This document shows, one piece after another, positions 24,001-33,600 of a DNA stretch of 64,000 nucleotides. How positions within the stretch are numbered: position 1 is the first letter of the stretch; each line of letters opens with the position of its first letter. Origin of the DNA: Pomacea canaliculata (lineage: Eukaryota > Mollusca > Gastropoda > Architaenioglossa > Ampullariidae); NCBI RefSeq assembly GCF_003073045.1, contig NC_037591.1, positions 28,801,319-28,865,318 of the forward strand. The letters are read 5' to 3'. Under the pieces are notes generated by a model. That model was given only the letters and a program-made list of their open reading frames with translations. It did no database searches and had not been told where the DNA came from. A program made the translations under genes and the position numbers.

Positions 24001-24153
24001 TAGTATATAATGCGCTGTTTTCGTCTTCTTCAGGAACTGATGCGTGAGCATCAGAATGACCCAGCGAAGCTGACCCGACTAAGCCATGACGAAGCTTCCG
24101 ATTTCGTGACCCATCATTGCCACGACAGAGCACTTTACATTGTCGCACAATAG
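21067..24153 (+). CDS. Small secreted two-cysteine protein, copy 3 (diverged)
   Basis: Four exons: 21067-21111, 21739-21774, 23811-23912 and 24034-24153 (303 nt, 100 residues). Exons 2-4 have exactly the lengths and phases of copies 1 and 2; exon 1 has one extra codon. The signal peptide is MRSLLMVILAVPLVVIA. The family core is kept: DDVFFF, ACYI, NIHN, the run FVTHHCH and the end LYIVAQ. Outside these motifs many residues differ, so this is an older duplicate than the copy 1/2 pair. The two cysteines are conserved. Intron 2 is about 2 kb because it has taken in a Tigger-like element and a hAT MITE. An ATTAAA at about 24322 may end the message. Function unknown. Confidence 0.8.
22525..23403 (+). 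mobile_element. Tigger/pogo-like DNA transposon, deleted (879 bp)
   Basis: Terminal inverted repeats CAGTGGAACCTCGGTTAGCG and its complement end at 23403. A TA dinucleotide flanks each side (22523-22524, 23404-23405). Near both ends the motif TTCGGATARCGAAC is repeated. The interior has an ATG at 22829 opening a basic, pogo-transposase-like N-terminus (MAPKKIK...KRPTIELKKEMISKYEGG) that hits a stop at 22943-22945. The DDE catalytic core is missing, so the copy is dead. It sits in intron 2 of secreted-protein copy 3. The relic at about 15070-15090 shows the unoccupied TA-rich site. Confidence 0.85.
23410..23585. mobile_element. hAT-like MITE (176 bp)
   Basis: The ends are CAGGCCTGTTCTTAGCCCC and the complementary GGGGCTAAGCACGGCCCTG-type repeat, read as CCCCTAAGCACGGCCCTG on this strand. 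The interior is rich in GGGGCCC blocks. It lies 4 bp beyond the Tigger-like element, in a TA-rich stretch that gives an imperfect 8-bp target repeat (6 of 8). The copy 1 relic at about 15080 lacks it. Confidence 0.7.
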
Positions 24154-24447
24154 GCTATAATCTTCGGAAAAGTATTAAATTGTGGATGAGAGGTGGGAGG
24201 GAGTTTCCATCCCTAAACAGCCGAGGACAGGCAAATCTATATTTAGGATGGGAATGTCCCTTTCCTCGGAAGAGATTGATCTGCATTAATATAGAAATTA
24301 TTTTGTAAACGACGTGTTGTAATTAAAGATTTTCGAAATCTTATCAAGATTCTTATCGTGTGTGTGATTTACTTTGTGGCTGACTGCTATAGGTCCTACC
24401 TGCTTTTTTTCTGAGAGCTCTCGTGACTGATGGCGAGTATTGTGGAA

Positions 24448-24491
24448 TGCGCATGCGCTTGTGACGTATTTGTTTACAAATGGCCGCTTAG
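24448..24491 (+). promoter_or_regulatory. NRF-1/CRE-type promoter and minimal uORF of the LRR gene
   Basis: TGCGCATGCGC at 24448-24458 fits the palindromic NRF-1 site. TGACGTAT, a CRE-like site, follows at 24462-24469. There is no TATA box. These features suit a broadly expressed, TATA-less promoter. A four-codon frame, ATGGCCGCTTAG (24480-24491), precedes the main ATG at 24555 and could act as a uORF if transcription starts upstream of it. Alternatively the ATGGCCGC could belong to a YY1-type initiator. Confidence 0.5.
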
Positions 24492-24554
24492 GTTTCCGGA
24501 CCTTAGATACATCACTAGTGTTCTCGGCTGATGATGTAAAACTATAGGACTGAT

Positions 24555-27500
24555 ATGGCCGATAATGCCAGGTAAGATGCCATAAAGTTCATGCTTCTGT
24601 GGTTATAATAACACTCTCCTTTTTAAAATGAGTATGGTCTATTTTTTTTTCTTTTGGGTAACCCAATGACGGAACTATAATGGCAGTCAGAAAGACTTCT
24701 GTTCTGATATGAAGCCTTGAATGTAGAATTACTTGAATTCTAAGTCATCTTCACGACAGAAGATTGAGAAAGTGTTATTAAAAATGGGTTCAATGGTAAG
24801 GCAACCCGTAAAAAGTGGATTTTTTTTCAGTAAAGTTTTAGGATTTGCTGTCAAACGTAACACCTGCTCATGTTTTTCTTTATAGGAAGTTTATTTTAAT
24901 TTATGAATACAACCTTCACCATCATCCAACTTAATTACCCTTATTTGTAATGAACTCAGCCTAATCATTTGGTAGGTGTTTAAGGAAATCAAGGATCATT
25001 CTCAAAAAAAAGTGTAGACTAGATGTTTTCAAGCATCATGAGAAAAAGCTAAGAATTTTGTAGGTCGAATTTTCAGTATCTTAAGGGATCTATGCATAAG
25101 CAAGAGTAGATTAAAGTTAGTTTTGACTGCTAAAATTTAGATTACCAAAAAACTTATGAAAATATTTTATTCTTAGCAAAGATTTATTTATTTTTTTTTT
25201 TACTTTTACAGATCATCAGACAAAGGAACTTCGCCACAATCTGAGGATGCATACGAATCTGGTCCAAATGTCACTCATTCTTCCATCCCTTTTACTGTTG
25301 TCCAGTTCAGATCTCCACACAATGACTCTTCAGAGCACAGAGATCCAATTCCTCAGGTAAACTCTAACTGCTTTGAGGGTCTGTTCTACCTGTTCTTCCT
25401 AGCTGTTATGTCTAAAATTAAGATGCCAGATTTCTGGTCTGACCATCTGTCAGTATTACTGATTTTCGTATTTTGCTGCTCATTCATCATTCACATTTCT
25501 GAGACTGCTGAATGCTTCTAGCATACACAATTTCAGGGTGTCTTAGTTATGCTACTGAAAGGTCGGAGAGTCCAGAGTCCAAAGAGGCTATAAAAAACAT
25601 GAACAAAAAGAAAACCCATCTTTGTAGTGGTGTGTCCTACTATTTTGCTTTTAAAAGTAATTTATATTTTCACTCAGTCTGTTGATAAGTGTGGCAATCA
25701 AAATCACAGGTAGAGCATGGAACTTGTCACTACATGCTTTTAGGATTTGGCAAATTATGAGCACATCCCAAACTGATTAAGTTCTGCCTTTAGAGCACTG
25801 AACAAAATGTTCACATGCTGTTTTATTAATGCCTAAAGGAAAACATTTCTTTAACATAAGAATAAAAGTTTTCTTAAAGCATTGCTTTTGTTTTCAGCTG
25901 CCATCCAGAAATTTTCAGTTTTCCTTGTGGCATGACCTCAAAGAGTGTGACGTTCATGGGAGTCAGCTAAAGGCTCCTCGCATCAGGAGAGGTAGGCACT
26001 TCATAGAAGGTAATTTTTTTTTCTTTTTAGGGGGAAAGGGGAGATGTTTTTTTTTGAAAAATTTAGTAAGAAGATTCAGAGCATATGTAAATGCTATGCA
26101 TGCAAGACCTCCCTTGCACTATTTTTCTGCAAATAATACTTAATGGAATTTTGAATACAGTTTTATGACTTAAAACTTGTGATCTCAGACTTATCAAATG
26201 TCCTTATAACAAGCTACATCAGCCAATCACATATAGACACTTGGGCATCATTTGTCAGAAATACCTCGGGAAGGAGCATTGAAACTCCCATTATACTCAT
26301 AATTTGAACCATTTCTAGCTTACTGCCTGCTGCCTACTTGCCTTGGGACTGACTTTTACCTTCAATATGAGTTTTTGTGTATCACCTTTGAAATCATTTG
26401 ACATCACCTGCTTGCCTGAGAAAATACCAAGTCAACAAGCAACAGAATATTGTCCAGGCAATCATTTCTAAAACATAGCTCTGGGGCTGATCATAAAGAC
26501 CACAATTTTTTCATAAGCCTATGCAAAGGAAAACTGAAGCTAGTTAGTGATGTAGCAGGAACTCTTTGACATGAAGTGTGTCGAGCAATGCCAAACATTC
26601 ATTATCAATCTGGCCACCTGACCAGCAGGATCCTGATTATAGCTTGTAGCCTATGGTTTATGAAAAGGATGTAAACAGACTTGTCTTGACTGCTTCCTAC
26701 CTGTGAAAGCAGGGTGCATATGAAACACTGGCTTTGTCTGTGTGTGTAAAGATCTGTAAAGGTTCTGTTCCAGTTTAACTGGCTTTGTGTGTGTGTTTCC
26801 CAGGGCCAGCAGAAAAAGATAAGGCATTTTACCTGATGACAGATGAGAAGAACTCCAGAATCCATCATGACATCCATGGTCGCCACAAAGACACCCACAG
26901 AGATAATCTTGAGAGCTGGGAAGTTGCTCAGGTATATAACCAGTCTACATGACAAGATGGTATTTATATTAGTGACTGGGTTTTTCAAATTACAGTATTA
27001 AATTCTGCAGTTAAATGAATTTGGCTGTTGGTGAAAAGATGAACATAAAAAGTTCATCACTGTTCCTTTCTATGAACTTTGTTTTAAACAGGGTCATATG
27101 GTCATTCTTGTCTCAGAATAGATTTAAGCAAGGCGTCATATGTGGTTGTGGTATTTTGTATAGGAGTGAGGAAGTCATTATGTCATAAGTGAAGGTAGGT
27201 AGTAATTTAGCAGGATGCTGCTTTCCCAAACCAGTGATTATACCTACCATGATTGGACACTAATCTTTGAATTGCATAGTGTTTGCCTGAAGTCCCTGGG
27301 TTGATATGGGATTAATCAGGTCCCTTTAAAAATGAAGGAGTGGGCCAACTTATCTGTGTGGTTATTGCAAAACTCCAAAACACTTATTGGCAGATTTATT
27401 GATGTTCATTTCTATTTCACCTTAAGGCCTGCAGTAGCTTTTTTTCTCACGTTTTAGAAACTCAAAACCGATGAGGACTTCTGTAGTTGTGGGCTCATTT

Positions 27501-29228
27501 TTACTTGTTGTTAACATCATTGTGTTATGCAAGTCTTTTGCTCATGGTGCACTTAAAAACAACTGAAATTAAGAGCTTGAATAATCCTTGCACTTTTCAT
27601 AGAATGACTTCTGAATGCATCTTGATTGAGAGGAAGTTATTCTAGTATATTTAATTTTTGTTGCATCAAGCAGCTGGCCAGCTTTCCTTCACAGGACCTG
27701 CATCATGGATATCAGAAATCAAATCTCAGTCGGATTCTTGGCCGCCTGAAACAAGTGACATATCTCAATTTGCGTGACAATGCACTCGTTGACCTCAGCT
27801 CGTTTACATTTCCCTGGTATGTCTAGACTAAATCACTACAAAATTGTATGACGATTTTTCTGTATAGAAAAATTATTTTTGTAGTCAAAGAAAATCTGGA
27901 AAAGATGATTTTTCTCGTGAGGATTTCACCCAGATGATAAATGCGAACATGTTTTGGCATAAAAAGAATTACAGTTAACTGTCAAAGCTATTTTCAGTCA
28001 CTATCGTAGATCTCATTTTAAAATTATTTTATTTAATTAAATTATTCAAGATTCTGATCTAAACATCTTTTCACTTAATTTATCATCAAAAAAGCATATT
28101 TAGATGCAGTGGGGGTGCATGTTTGATTACATGGCATGATTATGAAGTGTTATTTGTGTGTATAAACTATGATTTTTTCAACTGACAGTTTTGTAATGTT
28201 TGGTGAGATCAAGATATTCTGTTTTTCAGCTGTGAATATTTGAACCTCAACAACAATTTTTTAACATCATTCAAGGTAAGGTGTAAGTAATGAACAAGTG
28301 GTAAAAACAACATATAGCTAGTATGACAGATGCATGTATTCTGTTATTGGTAAAATTGTTAATACTAAAACTTGATTACCTTCTACGCTGATTAAAGTTT
28401 CCATTTTGCAATCACTTATATTGTGAGAAAGAGGATGACTTTGAGCATCAGGATGGTATTATTTCTCAAAAGAAAATTGTCTCCTTTTTGGTTTTTCTTT
28501 TTCTTGTAGAAGCTTCCAAAAATCAGTCGTGTGAAATATTTGACTATGTTGGACAATGACATCACTAACTTTAATGGTCTGTCTGATCTTCGCTCAACTC
28601 CTTTAGAAGAACTCTTTTTACTGGGCAACCCAGTTGCCTTTCAGATTGGTTACCGCCAAAGGTGAGTTTTATTTGGTTGTCATTTGTGCATGTTGACAGA
28701 TCTATCTTTGACATTTAGTTATGTATCTGGCCCCTGTTCCCGCAAAAGAGATTATTGAAAACGTAATTTAATATGCATTTGTCATAACATTAACTTACAT
28801 GAGCAATGCATAAAAGGAGGTATCCATGTAGTTGCTGTATATCTGTATTCAGCTATAAGTAAACATCAATGTGGATTAAAATGTGTAAATTTTATCTGTA
28901 TATTAAGCCTGTTAGTTTTTCTGGTGGAATAGTGCAACTATACTAGATTGTGAGCAATGTATAATAACTGTTAAATATTTTGATTATTATCTATGGCAGT
29001 CATTATATTGTATGGGATATCTAAGCGAATCACCACTAAAATGGTTGGGGGAGATGTGTGTATGCATGGATGTCTTTTACAGCTGATGTACGTTATGATT
29101 TCTTTCTGATGTACAGGGTATTTGCAATATTACCTGGCCTCAAGTTCTTAGATGGAGTGGCAAAACAAGATGAAGACTCAAAACCACCTCCACCTGATGA
29201 AAAGCCATCTAGCTGTGTTGTTTCTTGA
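24555..29228 (+). CDS. Leucine-rich-repeat protein (271 residues)
   Basis: Eight exons: 24555-24571, 25212-25356, 25898-25991, 26804-26931, 27695-27816, 28230-28275, 28510-28661 and 29117-29228 (816 nt including stop; phases agree throughout). The N-terminal half (about 1-128) is polar and of no recognised family. The second half has leucine-rich repeats: VTYLNLRDNALVDL, EYLNLNNNFLTSF, VKYLTMLDNDITNF and LEELFLLGNPV. They are followed by the LRR-cap-like YRQRVFAILPGLKFLDG, typical of U2A'/Lrrc-type proteins. No signal peptide or membrane segment is seen, so it is probably cytosolic or nuclear and acts as a protein-binding scaffold. Exon 5 could instead begin 21 nt upstream in frame at 27674; the pyrimidine-rich tract favours 27695. 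AATAAA is at 29357-29362. Specific function unknown. Confidence 0.85.
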
Positions 29229-29356
29229 ATTATAATGTTCATGGAAAAAAGGCTAAGGCAGGCGAAGCAAACTATACAAAACTGATTTTAAGTACTCACT
29301 GCTGCAACAAGGAGTCATCCTGGGTTAAAGGACTTTGATGCAACTTACAAGAGACC

Positions 29357-29362
29357 AATAAA
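29357..29362 (+). terminator. Polyadenylation signal, LRR gene
   Basis: AATAAA about 130 bp past the stop codon. A second one at about 29502 could give a longer message. Confidence 0.6.
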
Positions 29363-29509
29363 GATTGTTTTTAAAACTTACCTGGGAAATGAAGGATAAG
29401 CAGGGTGTGCTGTAAGTGACAAGGTGGGCATTTTACTTTTTTAAAATGGAATTTACAAGAGGGTGTTTGCAATATTGCCAATATAAACATTCAGAAGAAT
29501 GCTAAATAA

Positions 29510-30588
29510 AAAATATTTTTTGGACTCGTTAAAGCAGCTGTTTTGATAGAAATATATCCTCTAGCTTTTGTAATCTTTTGTGCTAAGACACTAGAGAAAA
29601 TAATCTGTGAAGAAATCAACTGCTGAACTGTCTCTATATGCATTCATCAAATTCTAATGCAACCAATGACATGACTAGTTGGACAAGAGTGCTGAAAGTG
29701 CATATATTTGTGTACTGTGTTTTTGAAATACACATTTTTCTACATGTGTCTTATAAGGTTTAATAGCATGCTAAGCATTCTGGTAATATTCAAATAATTG
29801 GTTTGTAGTGATTTGATTTGAAGGCCTGTATTTTTCTTATCACATTATGAATGCTGTTGTCCAGTTAAATCATCACTACAGCAGTGTGCTAAGCACCATT
29901 ATTATATATGAAATAGTATCCAAGAGCTTAGGAAAAAATCTTTAATTGGTGGCATGATTATTTTCTGTAATATTTCTGCTGCCTTGATTGAGTCATGCAT
30001 CAGTGACATCCAGCAGCCATGTCAATATATATATATTTGTAAGAATTGGGTAGGCTGCTGATGCATGCATTACATACGTTGAAATAAGTGCACAATCTGT
30101 CCAGTATTTGTAGCTTTATGACTATTGTGAGAAACAAGAAAAAGCAGTTGTGTTTACTCAACTCCAAAGGTGGGTTTGAGACTCATGCCTGTGACTGAAA
30201 AGTTCTTTGTCCACCCAGTCATCAGTGAATATATTTTAATTTTATTCATTTCATTTTATCAAGAAATGGTGGTAGTGAAAAGATGAGTTCTGCCTTCCAC
30301 ACTCTGAACCATAGGCACAGGGATCCACTACTACAGTTCTGTCCATGGACACAGTAATCCACTACCACAGTTCTCTGCCGTTAGGAACAGTAATCCACGA
30401 CGACAGTTCTCTGCCCTTAGGCACAGTAATCGACTACTACAGTTTTCTGCCACGATAATCATTATGCAATGGGACTTTTGAATTAATCATTTTTGTGAAA
30501 GAAAATTGTTAAGGTAGATCATCACCCGTAATTTACCTGCTGGTCAGGATTGCAAGGTGTTATTTTCACCTATCATGCATACTTTTAC
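29510..30588. other. Convergent intergenic DNA with a 36-bp tandem repeat
   Basis: Space between the ends of the LRR gene (+) and the nuclease-helicase gene (-). It holds no supportable gene. At about 30311-30450 there are four imperfect tandem units of roughly 36 bp, each around the core CAGTAATCCACTACYACAGTTCTCTGCC; the first unit is the most diverged. Confidence 0.6.
30311..30450. repeat. Minisatellite, about 4 x 36 bp
   Basis: Four successive units share GTAATCCAC, TACAGTT and CTCTGCC blocks at a spacing of about 36 bp. Units differ by several substitutions, so the array is old. Confidence 0.75.
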
Positions 30589-30594
30589 TTTATT
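30589..30594 (-). terminator. Polyadenylation signal, nuclease-helicase gene
   Basis: TTTATT on this strand is AATAAA on the minus strand, about 105 bp past the stop codon at 30697-30699. Confidence 0.5.
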
Positions 30595-30696
30595 TTTTTG
30601 TTATTGTGGTGACATAGATGCATCTTAAGTATTTCTAATTAAAAAGTGCATGGTATAGTGATTGTCTTTCTGCCTTTTTCATTTTCAAACGTTAAG

Positions 30697-33600
30697 TCAA
30701 ACATGTTCGTTTTGCTTGACGACAATAAGCTGGGTGGTGCATCTGGACATTGCATACACTCTGTCGTACTTATCCAGCTGGGCGTCGCTCAGATCGTCGT
30801 CTAAGCCATCAATTCTTCCAGGCAGCCACACGACAACCTTACGCTCCAGCCCAGAGACGGCGCCTCTGTGAGCCAGTGTCACGCAATCGGTCCTCGCGCG
30901 TGCCACTTCTTCTACCTCGCGGCTCAGCTCCTCAGACCCATAGTTCCTGTTCCGGACCACGCGCAGGCGCGCAACACCTGCTTCACGCAGACCCTGCACC
31001 AAGCCGTTTGCCGGCTCAGTAACTGCCCCTGTCTCATCTCTGATATCATCATGAATCTGCGAAAAGCTGTTGGTCAGTATAAACACGTCGCCGTACTGAA
31101 GCTTCTGGGGAGATGGACCTGAAGGCTCGCCTGTCTCTGTCAAGAGAGAGAGAAATAGGGGTGGGGGGTTAAAATAGTTTAAAAAAGTCAAACTAGTGAG
31201 CACTTAAGGGATCAAAGCTTCAAAACATGTATTCACATCAAAATATACAATATATAATAGAAACCCCGGATTTTCTCTTTTCTGGCTTCTAGGTGTAGAC
31301 GAGTTATAAAATATTTCCAACTTTTACAGCAGGTTGGACAAAAATTGGGGTTGGAAAGTATAGCAGGTTTACTTTTCATGGGTGCGATTTACGGTGGTCG
31401 TCGGGTCAGTTTCTAAAAGACTCCCCTTTAAACAATAATAAATGAACACGTACAGATGTAGAAGCATATGATGTCCAAATCATAAAACTGTTTCGTGAGT
31501 GCTTGCGTGAGTGTGTGACTAAATGTTAGGTAAATTGACATCCTTTGTCGGATTTTTGCAGGAGTACTAATTTCGTTGGGAACGTCTTAAGCTTTGTTTG
31601 GTTTCTTAACTTTTTTTCTGGAATATCGTTATTTTAATGTTTATGTTACACATCATACGCTGTAACTGGGGGTACCCAAAATAATGAACCAATCAAAAAT
31701 GAGCGGTCAGTCTCAGTTAGCAAAGAGATATTAACAATAAAGTAAGGTTAAGAGCTTCAGAATTTTGCAAAAGTGAAGCCATGCCTGTCAAATACTAAGT
31801 GAATAAGCTTTACTCAAAAATGTAATGGTAACAAATAACAATATAATTTTAATCGAAAGAATTCACGAAAGAAATCAACCCGGGCAACTTCAGCTACCGC
31901 TGCTGGGTATACTTAGATCAGGGGGTCCTAAGTGTCTGCAACCCCAAGGAGCGCAAGATGGAATTTCAAGATGTGCGACAAAGAGTTGCTTCTGGTTTTA
32001 CCTAAAATTTTTCTGAATAATTTAGAATCTGACTGCTCGGTTTATATTCGCACTCTGTGCATTGAGTTAAAAGCTTATTATTTTAAGTTCAATTGGTTTA
32101 TCCGCATTATTGTGTTTGGTTCAAAAATTAGAAATGGAACTTCTTCCTCTTCAAATGTTATATTACTTTTGTAGGGGGTGAGAACAAGCATTTCACAGGG
32201 GTGTGGGGTATAGAGAAGTTTTGGAACCACCGAAGGATCGCATAGGTAGGGTGAGTGCGTGGAGCTGATACTTGCTTCAGTAGCCATGACAACACTAGTG
32301 CGAAAGACTGTACAGTGTACTTGCCAGTGTCTCCGACACCCAGCTGATGCAGCTGTTCTGCGATGCGGCGCCCGCACTCCCGACAGTCCAGGGGCCAGGC
32401 AGCCTCGTGACCTTGCCCGCTGTGCACTAGGGTCACAACGTTCAAGCCGTCATGTGACGTACGTACTTCTTGCTCGGAATAGTCGGCGATGTGTTTTAAC
32501 TCTGAAAGTCCCACCTTTACTTGCTGCAACACCTTCGGGGCACACCTCAAGGGCAATGTTAGGCGCACCGTCTCTAGCTCCTCGGGAGTGTTGAGGTGCG
32601 CCAGCGAGGCGGCCCAGATGTGAGCGCCGGGAACTCGTTCACACAACAGCTTGACGAAGCGAAGCCACTTGCCTGACAGATTGCTGAAGTTAGAGAGTCG
32701 TAAAGTTAATCTGATTAATTAAAAACCAATTAAGAAGACTTAAACACACCCATCAATATTCACGTAATTTTCTACGACTGGCCCAACCTCCCAATCAAAC
32801 TGGTATTTTTTAAAAGATTTTCGGCACGTAGGTCTTACAACAAACAAATGCACTACAGATTATTACTTACGTTTTTATTAGTAGTTTTCGCGAAGCATAT
32901 TAAACAAATAAACCGCTTAATTGTGAAAAAGATTAGAGGTTTTGTAGACAAAACACGTGTTTTACCTGTTTGTTTTCAAAGGTTGTTGAGAGCTGTCATC
33001 ACTACCTTCTTGACACTTTGCACCTCCCACATCCGTGGACTCCTGCCCTGCGGTTGGAGGATGCCTGCGTAAGAATACACGGGTACATATATGGGTATGT
33101 TTGTTTCAATCTGACAATTTAATCAAAAGCTCTCGGATGTGAGCAAGGTTCGGTGTAGTGGACCTGTTACGGAGCCTATTCGAGGTCCTGTACACACTTT
33201 TCCCTGATAACGCGGTGTGACGTGATAACATGGTTGAAGGTGAAATAGATAATAGTTAACACAGCAGCAGTGATAATCTGTTAGCAAGACTGTGCAAGCA
33301 GTATGGCCTCACACCTACATATGTTTGAGATCTCTGATATATTCTCGGCTATTTAAATGTAAGCAATAGTTTCAGCTGACCTAAGAAATATGTTCCGATT
33401 ATTAAGGCTGAGATGCCTATCAAGTCGCGAAGGATTGGATTGATCTTTATGCACGTAAGCCACGATGGATAAGGATCTATGATATAATACCCCATACACG
33501 TTGCGTTAAATAAGGATCCATGATCTACATGCGCCACAAATATACTGGAAAATATCTATGATCTTCACATATAACACTAGATAAAGATCCACAAAATACA

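Noticed and set aside
26605..26988. 127-codon minus-strand frame
   Set aside because: It lies across exon 4 of the LRR gene on the opposite strand; it is a shadow of the coding exon and its introns.
30311..30450. CRISPR-like repeat array
   Set aside because: The units are head-to-tail with no unique spacers, in an animal genome; it is an ordinary minisatellite.
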